Shown in pieces: positions 43,167 through 50,292 of a stretch of 57,422 nucleotides of DNA; position 1 is the first letter of the stretch; every line of letters begins with the position of its first letter. Origin of the DNA: F1-120-MAGs023 sp038228615 (GTDB lineage Bacteria; Actinomycetota; Acidimicrobiia; IMCC26256; PALSA-610); the NCBI GenBank assembly GCA_038228615.1, contig JBBRPC010000001.1:1-57422 (forward strand). The letters run 5' to 3'. Made by a program: the position numbers and the translations under genes. The notes beneath the pieces were generated by a model, which saw nothing but the letters and a program-made list of their open reading frames with translations, was not told where the DNA came from and made no database searches.

Positions 43167-43498
43167 GTATCGAAGAAATTTCGGCGGCAAACGCTGCGAT
43201 CAAGGTTGCACAAGGAACGTATCTACTCGACGTCCGCAACGACGACGAGTGGGAAGCCGGACATGCCACCGACGCGCACTACGTGAGCTTGGCACAACTC
43301 CCCGACCGCCTTGAAGAACTGCCAAACGACAACGAAATCATCGTGATATGTCGTTCGGGCGCGCGTTCTCTCAAAGCGGCGAAACTGCTGACTGCCCGTG
43401 GTTTTTCGGCGGCAAATCTCACTGGTGGTATGCAATCTTGGGCCGCGAGCGGGCTCCCGGTCGTCAATGCAAGCGGTGCGCCAGGCGAAGTGATCTAA
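43163..43498 (+). CDS. Rhodanese-like sulfurtransferase domain protein
   Basis: 111 residues, a single rhodanese domain: TYLLDVRNDDEWEAGHATDA (CH2A-like), then the active-site loop IIVICRSGARSLKAAKLL with Cys in CRSGARS, and GGMQSWAASGLPV at the end. It transfers sulfane sulfur to a thiophilic acceptor. It is coupled by ATGA overlap to the FadD-like gene. Confidence 0.88.
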   Translation: MSIEEISAANAAIKVAQGTYLLDVRNDDEWEAGHATDAHYVSLAQLPDRLEELPNDNEIIVICRSGARSLKAAKLLTARGFSAANLTGGMQSWAASGLPVVNASGAPGEVI

Positions 43499-43570
43499 CT
43501 CGCGATATCCCCCCACGGATGCACGACTTCGTTTAGAGTCGACACCGGGCGGCCCGAGGGGGGTTTGTTC

Positions 43571-43780
43571 ATGACGCGCGATACCGAGAAGCGAGACGAG
43601 ATCGCCGCAGTGCTGACCGCCGCCGCCGACGTGATCTTCAGCGATGGCGTCACCACCGAGTTCCTCGAGTACTGGACAAACGAGACACTGCAATTGCTCT
43701 GCGCTCGCACGGTGTCCGCCAGCAATTCTGCCGAGACAATCACGCTCGAGCAGCCGTCTGTCCTGGCCAGTCACCTGTAA
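43571..43780 (+). CDS. Small hypothetical protein with strong ribosome binding site
   Basis: 69 residues starting MTRDTEKRDEIAAVLTAAAD, with IFSDGVTTEFLEYWTNETLQ and LLCARTV. A GAGGGGGG site lies 7 bases before the ATG. It is soluble and helical with one Cys. It stands between rhodanese (72-base gap) and the HDOD gene (86-base gap). Function unknown. Confidence 0.55.
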   Translation: MTRDTEKRDEIAAVLTAAADVIFSDGVTTEFLEYWTNETLQLLCARTVSASNSAETITLEQPSVLASHL

Positions 43781-43866
43781 TACAAACAGATGACTGCAGC
43801 AAAGCCCAAACATCAGTAAGTTTGGTCGCGTTTCATGCCGATGGTTGGTTGGCGGTACCAACAGCG

Positions 43867-44706
43867 ATGCAAGGGCAGATCCGGGCTATGACATTTGCAA
43901 ACACCAACAGCATTCTCGATGAGATCACCAGAATCCCGGTACAGCCGGGAGTCGGGTTGCGACTCTTGCGCATGCTCGATGATCAACGCGTATCGGCTGA
44001 ACAAATCGGCAAGGTGCTTGAGCGCGACCCGAGCCTGTCGGCACGTCTCATCAAGATGGCAAACTCGTCGTTTTACTCATTGGCCGAACCAGTCGTCAGT
44101 GCTTGGCGCGCCGTCGCAGTCATCGGTCTCGCAACAGTGCGTTCGGTCGTCGCCGCGGCCGCACTCGATCTCGGCACTTCAGAAGGCGTGTCGGTGCCTG
44201 CAGGATTTTGGACACACGCGACCGCGACAGCCGCCGCCGCCGGGGTCCTTGCGGAATTCGCCTCGCTCGACGCTGGCGATGCCTTCAGCATCGGACTACT
44301 CCACGACATCGGGCTCGCGCTTGTGTTCCGCAAAGTCCCAGAAGAGTTCGCCGCGCTCACACTCGCGGTGCACGAAGGCGCCGAGCTCACCGAATGTGAG
44401 CGCCAACGATTCGGTGCGGACCACGGCGAGATCGGATCACGCGCGCTCGAAGCGTTGCGATTCGGACCGAACTCGATCGAAGCCGTTCGTTCTCATCACA
44501 ACGCCGAAGACACGTCGCCACTGGCAATGGTGTTGCGCGGCGCAGACGAACTCGCAGCTTCAATTATGGGCGAACCGATGTGCGAATCAGCGCGCGACCT
44601 CGACGCGGCACTTGCATTTCTGCAAATCACCTCGACGCAACAAGAAGCACTTGTGAACCGAGTCGCCGGGCTCATCGACGAACTCGCTGGCCTCATGATC
44701 TCGTAA
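43867..44706 (+). CDS. HDOD-domain protein
   Basis: About 279 residues from ATG 43867 (TTG 43822 or ATG 43888 possible). The HDOD domain is evident: LDEITRIPVQPGVGLRLLRM, VLERDPSLSARLIKMANSSFY, AWRAVAVIGLATVRSVVAAA, then FWTHATATAAAAGVLAEF and SIGLLHDIGLALVF in place of the HD catalytic pair. HDOD proteins are non-catalytic relatives of HD-GYP phosphodiesterases used in signalling and stress responses. No partner kinase or GGDEF protein is adjacent. The stop overlaps the convergent gene by 14 bases. Confidence 0.85.
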   Translation: MQGQIRAMTFANTNSILDEITRIPVQPGVGLRLLRMLDDQRVSAEQIGKVLERDPSLSARLIKMANSSFYSLAEPVVSAWRAVAVIGLATVRSVVAAAALDLGTSEGVSVPAGFWTHATATAAAAGVLAEFASLDAGDAFSIGLLHDIGLALVFRKVPEEFAALTLAVHEGAELTECERQRFGADHGEIGSRALEALRFGPNSIEAVRSHHNAEDTSPLAMVLRGADELAASIMGEPMCESARDLDAALAFLQITSTQQEALVNRVAGLIDELAGLMIS

Positions 44707-45517
44707 CACCGACCAATTCGGCACACGGCTCGTGGGCCGCTACTTGCAATGCCGACCACCCAGTTGGCCGCGTTCGCGCAACCTGGTCCGCGGTGACAAG
44801 TCGATAGATCGCAGCACGAGCGATCAGCTGATCCCTGTCGCTCACATGATCGAGATGTCGAGCGATCGCCAGTTGCGCCCCGTGCCACGCGATCGCATCG
44901 ACAACCACGATCGCAAGTGCGAAACCTGCAGGTCGAAAATACGGCGAGAAGTCGATCACTGCAGGGTCAAGATGCCGTGCAAACAAAACGTTTGCAGTGA
45001 GATCTCCGTGAATGATTTGGCTCGCGCCCGCGATCGGGGAAAGGAAGTTCCAGAGTCGTTCGACGAGCGGCCGAAATATGTCGCCGACGACGGGTTGGGT
45101 GTCACACCACGCTGCCTCGTCGCCCACACTCCACGGATTCCTCCGCCTGTCGAGAAATGCAGGTCGCGGAATCCCGGCGAGTGCATCGTGAAAGCGGCCG
45201 CCGACCTCGAGTACGTCGACCCAACGATCCACCAGTGCGTGTTCACCGTCGACTCGCTGTGACGCAGTCCATCCGTCTACCACCCATTGGCCATCAACCG
45301 AGCGAATCGGACGGGGCACCCGAAAACCCGCTTCTGGAAGACACTCCATCACCGTTGCGATCCAGTTTGCTTCGTCGTGCGAGGCGGGAGACGTTGAGAT
45401 CGGTTTCAACACAACACCGTCAACTTCCCAGGTAGTGCCTTGGCCACCTTGGAGCCGTGCGGGTACTCCGCTGGCAGCGAACGCCTGCAGCACCGACAGG
45501 GGCGGCCTTATCGACAC
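44693..45517 (-). CDS. Kinase-fold (aminoglycoside phosphotransferase-like) protein, TIGR02569 type
   Basis: 274 residues from GTG 45517. The kinase-like catalytic loop IIHGDLTANVLFA and metal-binding VIDFSPYFRPAG are present (HGDxxxxN and DF), with the N-lobe VDGVVLKPI lysine. The FSPYFRPAGFALAIVVVDAIAWHGA segment is characteristic of the actinobacterial TIGR02569 family, whose function is not established. It diverges from an SRPBCC gene, with 96 bases between the starts. Confidence 0.78.
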   Translation of the reverse strand: MSIRPPLSVLQAFAASGVPARLQGGQGTTWEVDGVVLKPISTSPASHDEANWIATVMECLPEAGFRVPRPIRSVDGQWVVDGWTASQRVDGEHALVDRWVDVLEVGGRFHDALAGIPRPAFLDRRRNPWSVGDEAAWCDTQPVVGDIFRPLVERLWNFLSPIAGASQIIHGDLTANVLFARHLDPAVIDFSPYFRPAGFALAIVVVDAIAWHGAQLAIARHLDHVSDRDQLIARAAIYRLVTADQVARTRPTGWSALQVAAHEPCAELVGVTRS

Positions 45518-45613
45518 GACCGAGCCCCGTCTTGCATCGTTGCATCGATATCAGCATCCGAGGCGACCACAGATCCAGGTTACGCAAGGTGCGCGTTGGA
45601 CTAAGTTCCCGCG

Positions 45614-46087
45614 ATGCCCGACACCGTGTATCTCACAGATCGTATCGAAATAACCCGACCGATCGAAGCGCCGCCGTCGGTCATCTTCGACGTCGTACGG
45701 AGCCCTGCTGGGCATGTCGCGATCGACGCGTCCGGGATGTTGCAAGATTTTACCGGCGTGCCGGCCGAGAAGGTCGGCGACACGTTCGTGATCCACATGG
45801 ATCGCGAGTCGCTCAACGACATTCCGATGGGGAAGTACGACGTGACCGTGCACATCCTCACGTTCGAACGCGACCGAGAGATCGCTTGGGACCTCGGCAT
45901 CGAGGAATACCCGCACTTCTACGGGTATCGCCTGGAGCCTGGACAGGACGGTGTCACGAACGTCACGTCGTACTACGACTGGTCGAAGATGAAGCAGGAA
46001 TACAAGTCACGCTTCCCGATCATCCCCGAATCGGCGATCCGAGCGTCGCTCGGAATCCTCGCACGCACGGTGCGCGCAGGTCTATGA
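45614..46087 (+). CDS. SRPBCC-fold protein
   Basis: 157 residues. It starts MPDTVYLTDRIEITRPIEAP then SVIFDVVRSPAGHVAIDASG, as in polyketide cyclase/START-like SRPBCC proteins, and has GDTFVIHMDRESLNDIPMG and EYPHFYGYRLEPGQDGVTNV. Actinobacteria have many such proteins acting as lipid carriers or cyclases. It ends 21 bases before the decayed dehydrogenase region, and is itself intact. Confidence 0.7.
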   Translation: MPDTVYLTDRIEITRPIEAPPSVIFDVVRSPAGHVAIDASGMLQDFTGVPAEKVGDTFVIHMDRESLNDIPMGKYDVTVHILTFERDREIAWDLGIEEYPHFYGYRLEPGQDGVTNVTSYYDWSKMKQEYKSRFPIIPESAIRASLGILARTVRAGL

Positions 46088-46107
46088 CACTCGGCCGCCC
46101 GACGGCC

Positions 46108-46568
46108 TCATTTATGCATGCCGCCAGAGACAGAGATGTCGTCGCCGGTCACGAACGACGCCGCGTCGCTCGCGAGATACACAACCGGGCCGACTATTTC
46201 TGAAGGTTCAGCGACGCGTTTCTGCCAGGTTCCGCCCGCAATGAGTTCTTTGAACCCCGGCGCGTTGCGTTCTGCGCCGTCGACCATTTCACTGAGAAAC
46301 GGCCCAGGCGAAACGGTGTTCACGCGAATTTGCCATGGTGCCCACTCCATCGCTTGGCTTTTGCTGAGATTCAACAATGCTGCCTTGGACGCTGCGTATG
46401 CGCAGACGCCGGGAGCAACTTGATCGCACAGATCTTGTTTACGACTCGATACCACGACGTCAGCGCCCGCATTTGCGAGTCCTTCAACCATTGCGCGCCC
46501 GATGCCCTTCGTGGAACCTGTCACGATCGCGACCTTGCCGAAGAGCCGAATGGATTTCGTTCGGTCAC
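46108..46568 (-). pseudogene. Short-chain dehydrogenase remnant B (frameshift plus internal deletion)
   Basis: N-terminal cofactor motif LFGKVAIVTGSTKGIGRAM and C-terminal catalytic part YAASKAALLNLSKSQAMEW to DDISVSGGMHK are both good SDR sequence, but they are joined directly (SSRKQDLCD next to APGVCAYAASK), missing about 85-90 residues that should hold the cofactor adenine loop, NNAG motif and catalytic Ser. A GTG at 46568 with AAGGAG upstream reads MTERNPF, then must shift by one base near 46547 to enter the SDR frame, so a 1-base loss is also likely. The GTG overlaps the stop of remnant A (GTGA), so the two were once coupled genes. Confidence 0.75.
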
Positions 46569-47018
46569 GGTGCTCCTTGTTCGATTCGACTTCCGTCGAG
46601 CGAATGCACGACGAGGGAACGTTCGTCGATGAGGTCAAGACTCACACAGCAACGAGCCGTGAAATCTGCATCGCAATCACACAGCGCGATGGTGGCTTCA
46701 ACCATTGCCTCCATGGATTCGATTTGGTCTGGCGATACCGAGGCGCCGACAAGCGCCGCGGCGCCTTCGCTCATGACTGCAGCCCGCGGCTCGACGGTAT
46801 TAATTCGCACGCCCGTGCCGTACATTTCGTGCGCCAACGCGTTGGTCATGCGATTCAGCGCGACCTTCGAAGCGCCTTACGCGGCGATGGTCGGACCGAC
46901 CGCGGATACGGGAAACAGAGGCCCGGCAACATGGCGCGTGCTCCCCGATGAGAGGTTCACGATCCAACCCTCGCCCTGTTCGATCATGTGTGGCAATACG
47001 GTCTTCGTAACGTTTTCC
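46565..47018 (-). pseudogene. Short-chain dehydrogenase remnant A (N-terminus lost, stop at the catalytic Tyr)
   Basis: Reading the minus strand from about 47018: TVLPHMIEQGEGWIVNLSSG, then VSAVGPTIAA, a TAA stop at 46877-46879, then GASKVALNRMTNALAHEMYG, VEPRAAVMSEGAAALVG and an intact C-terminus ending DGSRIEQGAP. The stop replaces the Tyr of the YxxxK motif (TAA for TAC/TAT) while the Lys remains. The whole NAD-binding N-terminal half is missing and the sequence instead runs into arsC. This is a dead gene unless the stop is a sequencing error, and even then it lacks the cofactor fold. Confidence 0.75.
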
Positions 47019-47324
47019 TGGATACCACGGACATTCGTCGCCACAGCCCATCGTGACGACAACATCGGCGGCTCGAAGGATTTCGTCAGTCCACGGTTTG
47101 GGAAACTCTCCAGTGATATCGATCCCAACTTCGTGCATAGCTTCGATAGCGGCTGGATTGATTTCGTGACCAGGTTCGGAACCGCCTGACCACGCGATCG
47201 CGCGTCCGCTGGCGAGGTGGTTGAACCATCCGAGTGCCATCTGTGACCTCCCGGCGTTGTGGACACAGAGGAATAGCACGGCGGGAATGGCGATGTCGGC
47301 GGCGTCGTGGGTTTGTGCGTCCAT
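46800..47324 (-). pseudogene. arsC: Truncated arsenate reductase (LMW-phosphatase-type ArsC)
   Basis: ATG 47324, with AGGAAA upstream, starts MDAQTHDAADIAIP and VLFLCVHNAGRSQMALGWFN, giving the CX5R phosphate loop C20-R26. The middle SEPGHEINPAAIEAMHEVGI and the conserved VVTMGCGDECPWYPGKRYED are intact ArsC. After about position 47001 the frame leaves the family and continues as unrelated sequence to a stop at 46800; remnant A of an SDR occupies the same DNA in another frame. The lost part is the C-terminal helix region. It lies 13 bases after the aquaporin stop, so it was the distal gene of the arsenic operon. Confidence 0.8.
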
Positions 47325-47337
47325 TGTCGTTTCCTGT

Positions 47338-48051
47338 TCAGGCGTTCGTGGCGTGTTCGTGGGGTACCACGAGATCGTCGGCGGCGACGTCGGGGTGCAG
47401 GAACTTCGCGAGGCCAACGGCGAGGATCGCGCCGATGAGCTGGAACGCGATAAATGCGGGTACTGACGACGGTTTGATGCCCGCGAAGGAATCGCTCAGC
47501 ATCCGGGCGACGGTGACGGCTGGATTCGCGAATGACGTCGACGATGTGAACCAATACGCGGCGGCGATGTAGCCGCCGACGGCGAATGGTGCGAGTTGTC
47601 CGCGTCCTGATCGGACGACTCCGAAAATGACCATCAGCAGTCCGAATGTTGCGACGGTTTCGCCGAGCCAGAGGCCACCCGAGGATCGGGCATGTTGGGA
47701 AATATTGACCGCTCGAAGGTCGAACATCAGATTTGCGATGATCGCACCGGCGCAGCCGCCGATGACTTGCGCGACTACATACATGGCAGCGACGCGCGTT
47801 GTGATTCCGCCGAGCAGCCGGTCGGCGAGTGTCACGACCGGGTTGAAATGCGCCCCGGATACAGGACCGAACGCGAGGATCAACGCGACGAGACCAGCTC
47901 CGGTCGCGATCGAATTCTCAAGGAGCTGGATTCCTACATCAGTGGGTGAAAGGCGTTGCGCATAGATGCCGGAGCCGATCACGATCGCGACGAGCATCGC
48001 GGATCCAACGAACTCCGCAGTGGCGCGGCGCGCGAGTTCGCGGTCGATCAT
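47338..48051 (-). CDS. Aquaporin-family channel (arsenic-operon type)
   Basis: 237-residue MIP-family protein with six helices and two NPA-box half-helices: SGAHFNPVVTLADRLL (NPV at 70-72) and FANPAVTVARM (NPA at 176-178, arginine R183 of the selectivity filter). The first box is NPV instead of NPA. Aquaglyceroporins of this group in ars operons conduct arsenite or methylarsenite out of or into the cell. ATG 48051 overlaps the cadI/arsI stop (ATGA). The upstream part of the open frame is antisense/alternate to that gene. Confidence 0.87.
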   Translation of the reverse strand: MIDRELARRATAEFVGSAMLVAIVIGSGIYAQRLSPTDVGIQLLENSIATGAGLVALILAFGPVSGAHFNPVVTLADRLLGGITTRVAAMYVVAQVIGGCAGAIIANLMFDLRAVNISQHARSSGGLWLGETVATFGLLMVIFGVVRSGRGQLAPFAVGGYIAAAYWFTSSTSFANPAVTVARMLSDSFAGIKPSSVPAFIAFQLIGAILAVGLAKFLHPDVAADDLVVPHEHATNA

Positions 48052-48461
48052 CCGCAGCAGACGTTGCCATCGCCAGAGACGACCACGTTCGCGAGTTGGT
48101 CGCTGTCGGCCTTCTTCACGTACCACTCCCATTTCGCGCCATCCGGACCTTCGACCCACGTCTCGGTCTTTTCCGCGTAACAACAGAGCGTGTCGTCGAC
48201 ACCCGTGGTTTCGAGCCCCGACGCTGACAACCGTTGCTCCGCCGCGACGACCTCAGCTGAAGTTTCGGTCTCGACGCCGAGGTGGTTGATCGTTCCACCT
48301 TCTTTGCCTTCGAACAAGACGAGTTTGAGTGGCGGATCGGCGATCGCGAAGTTCGCGTAGCCCGGCTTCACCTTGGCGGGTTCGGTGGCGAACATCTTGG
48401 TGTAGAACGTGATCGCCTCGTCGAGGTTCGATACGTTGATGGCGAGTTGCAAACGAGACAT
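48048..48461 (-). CDS. CadI/ArsI-like VOC-family protein (C-As lyase family)
   Basis: 137 residues: MSRLQLAINVSNLDEAITFY and KVKPGYANFAIADPPLKLVL are near-signature CadI/ArsI sequence. The vicinal cysteine pair that binds trivalent arsenic is C93-C94 in TLCCYAEKTETW, metal-ligand His60 in INHLGVE, and a second pair (C135-C136, GNVCCG) ends the protein. ArsI cleaves the carbon-arsenic bond of methylarsenite; CadI homologues are induced by cadmium or arsenic. Position opposite arsR supports arsenic. ATG 48461 has GAGGA 7 bases upstream. Confidence 0.85.
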   Translation of the reverse strand: MSRLQLAINVSNLDEAITFYTKMFATEPAKVKPGYANFAIADPPLKLVLFEGKEGGTINHLGVETETSAEVVAAEQRLSASGLETTGVDDTLCCYAEKTETWVEGPDGAKWEWYVKKADSDQLANVVVSGDGNVCCG

Positions 48462-48500
48462 GGGAACATCCTCATTGTTGGCGACCTGATATATTCATGG

Positions 48501-48540
48501 TTGTCGATGGGTTCAGTGTCGCGTATACATCGACAGATGT
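48501..48540 (+). promoter_or_regulatory. arsR promoter overlapped by inverted repeats
   Basis: TTGTCG (48501-48506) and TATACA (48524-48529) are spaced by 17 bases, a good sigma70-type promoter for arsR. TGTCGATG (48502-48509) and CATCGACA (48528-48535) are perfect 8-bp reverse complements covering both promoter elements, and ACATC-GACA-GATGT (48527-48540) is a second, compact dyad over the -10. Repressor binding here would block transcription and could also affect the divergent cadI/arsI gene. Confidence 0.65.
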
Positions 48541-48565
48541 CAATCTATTCGTAGGAGACGCCGAC

Positions 48566-48901
48566 GTGGCTGCGAAAACGGCACCGAAGCAACACGCTGC
48601 AGCGTGCTGTGGATCGTTACTTGCTGCGCCGCTCAGCGACACTGAGGCTGTGGATCTGGCCCGCCAGTTCGCCGCGCTCGCCGATCCGATTCGGCTGCGA
48701 TTATTCAGCCTCATCGCAAACGCGGGTGAGGTGTGTTCGTGCGACCTTGAAGGTCCCCTGGCGAAGAGTCAACCGACGATCAGTCACCACACCAAAGCCC
48801 TCGCGGATGCTGGCCTCATTACGGGCGACAAGCGTGGTCGCTGGATGTGGTGGACGATCAACGTCGATCGCGTCGCGGCACTCCGCGACGCGCTTGCGTA
48901 A
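48566..48901 (+). CDS. arsR: ArsR-family arsenic-responsive repressor
   Basis: 111 residues from GTG 48566, chosen because AGGAG lies about 9 bases upstream and the promoter at 48501-48529 would fall inside a longer version. The winged helix is LARQFAALADPIRLRLFSLI and SQPTISHHTKALADAGLI. Cysteines C14-C15 (AACCGSLLAAPL) plus C57 and C59 (EVCSCDLE) match the Corynebacterium ArsR1 arrangement (adjacent N-terminal pair plus one near the helix) that binds As(III). It probably represses itself and the divergent cadI/arsI operon. Confidence 0.9.
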   Translation: MAAKTAPKQHAAACCGSLLAAPLSDTEAVDLARQFAALADPIRLRLFSLIANAGEVCSCDLEGPLAKSQPTISHHTKALADAGLITGDKRGRWMWWTINVDRVAALRDALA

Positions 48902-48949
48902 ATACTTGCGGTTCGGTCGGCGAGCATTGACGCCGAAGTGTTCACACTC

Positions 48950-48984
48950 GACCCGAAGAGTCTGCAGATTCTTGACTTCGGGTC
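48950..48984. other. Long hairpin downstream of arsR
   Basis: GACCCGAAG (48950-48958) and CTTCGGGTC (48976-48984) are perfect 9-bp reverse complements. The 17-base loop contains the 8-bp palindrome TCTGCAGA. It lies in the 281-base gap between arsR and the 49183 gene, 48 bases after the arsR stop. No T-run follows, so a classical terminator is uncertain. I see no gene in this gap. Confidence 0.5.
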
Positions 48985-49182
48985 CAGGACGCAGTCGATC
49001 TCCCGATTCGGTTCCGTCGGCCACGTCACCCTCTAGCAACTGTCGATCCGTAAGACTCTGGAATGCCCACTTCCCAATCACCCTCACGGCGTGTCGATCT
49101 GGACGGTTGGCGGCGCCCGGTAGATTGTCACTCGGTAGTCGACGCCAGATCCCATATTCTCGGCCCAGCGAGGGGGCGTACC

Positions 49183-49578
49183 GTGAGCAAGTTCTTCCGA
49201 TACGCAGCCGACATGAGACTCGCGCCGTTGTGGGTGCCGTTTGGCGTCCGGCCTTCGAAGGATGGCGTGACCCTCACCGACGACGAGCGCTTCGTCGCCA
49301 AGTACGGATTCCTGCACCTCGAAACGCCACTCGCCAACATCGACGCTGCGCACATCACAACCGACTACCGGTGGTGGACCGCTGTCGGCGCTCGCATGTC
49401 CTTGGCCGACACCGGATTGACCTTCGGAACCAACGCCGCAGGAGGTGTCTGCGTTCATTTCCACACGCCGGTACCGACCGTGATGCGGCGCACGGGTCAC
49501 TCAGCGTTGACCGTGACAGTTTCCGACCTCGAAGGGCTTACCGCGGCGCTGTCCGCGACTCGCGACGATTCCAACTAG
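49183..49578 (+). CDS. Hypothetical protein
   Basis: 131 residues from GTG 49183, with GAGGGGG 7 bases upstream. It includes MRLAPLWVPFGVRPSKDGVT, DERFVAKYGFLHLETPLANI and AAHITTDYRWWTAVGARMSL, then GGVCVHFHTPVPTVMRRTGH. Trp/Tyr-rich beta-strand pattern, no signal or membrane segment; it resembles small PH-like or bacterial conserved domains, but I cannot name the family. It converges on the HAD gene. Confidence 0.6.
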   Translation: MSKFFRYAADMRLAPLWVPFGVRPSKDGVTLTDDERFVAKYGFLHLETPLANIDAAHITTDYRWWTAVGARMSLADTGLTFGTNAAGGVCVHFHTPVPTVMRRTGHSALTVTVSDLEGLTAALSATRDDSN

Positions 49579-49613
49579 CGCCGACGCTGACACTCGAGCT
49601 CGACGCGCAGTTG

Positions 49614-50237
49614 CTAGGGCCGCAACCCCAGCAGTTCATCGACCTCGAGTCGCCAGGACTGATCCTCTGTGGCGTGTACTGCTCGCCAACCGGCTGACCT
49701 GGCCACCTCGACGTTGTTGCACACGTCGTCGACAAACACCACGCTCTGCCGTTGCTCGTACGTCAAACCGAGTCGCTCAGTAGCGATCTCAAAAAACTGG
49801 CGATCGTGTTTTTGGTAACCGACGTCAGCGGAGTAGAGGACGCAGTCAATCGGCACGGCCGCACCGATGCGTCGAAGCAGATAGTCAGCACGCCGGTGCT
49901 CCTGATTGGTTGCGAGCACGACCCGACAACCAGCCTGTGCCGCCCTGCGAGCGAGGTCGAAGGTCTCTTCAATCGGGGCGTAGTCGGCGTCGAACCAGCA
50001 CGACAACACCGACTCGACATCAACGGTTGCACCGATCTGGACGAGTGCCTCGCCGAGGGCGTCCTCGACCGAGCATCTACCGTTGACGACGTCGTCCCAG
50101 CGCTTCGAGAAGAACGCCTCGCGGATCTGGCTGCGTTGGATGCCGAACTGCGCGGTGAGTTCATTCGTCCAGTGGCCGTCACCGTTGCGGTCTGGGTCGA
50201 GCAGCACACCGTCGACGTCGAGCGCAAGGGTCAGCAC
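49614..50237 (-). CDS. HAD-superfamily hydrolase
   Basis: 207 residues from GTG 50237 (AGGA 8 bases upstream). HAD motif I LALDVDGVLLD, motif II VVLATNQEHRRADYL, motif III region DVGYQKHDRQFF with the lysine, and motif IV VVFVDDVCNNVEVA. The alpha-helical cap lies between motifs I and II, as in subfamily I phosphatases. It dephosphorylates a small metabolite; the substrate is not predictable. Confidence 0.87.
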   Translation of the reverse strand: MLTLALDVDGVLLDPDRNGDGHWTNELTAQFGIQRSQIREAFFSKRWDDVVNGRCSVEDALGEALVQIGATVDVESVLSCWFDADYAPIEETFDLARRAAQAGCRVVLATNQEHRRADYLLRRIGAAVPIDCVLYSADVGYQKHDRQFFEIATERLGLTYEQRQSVVFVDDVCNNVEVARSAGWRAVHATEDQSWRLEVDELLGLRP

Positions 50238-50292
50238 GAGATCATCCTGCCACCTCGGCGGTCATGTTGCTCTCGGCGAGACCCGAACTCGT

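Noticed and set aside
43499..43560. Short dyad CGACT/AGTCG before the 69-residue gene as an operator
   Set aside because: Only 5 bp with an 8-base loop; expected by chance in this composition.
48701..49087. 128-residue leftward frame antisense to arsR
   Set aside because: No ribosome binding site, no homology pattern, and it covers the long hairpin; arsR is clearly the coding strand.
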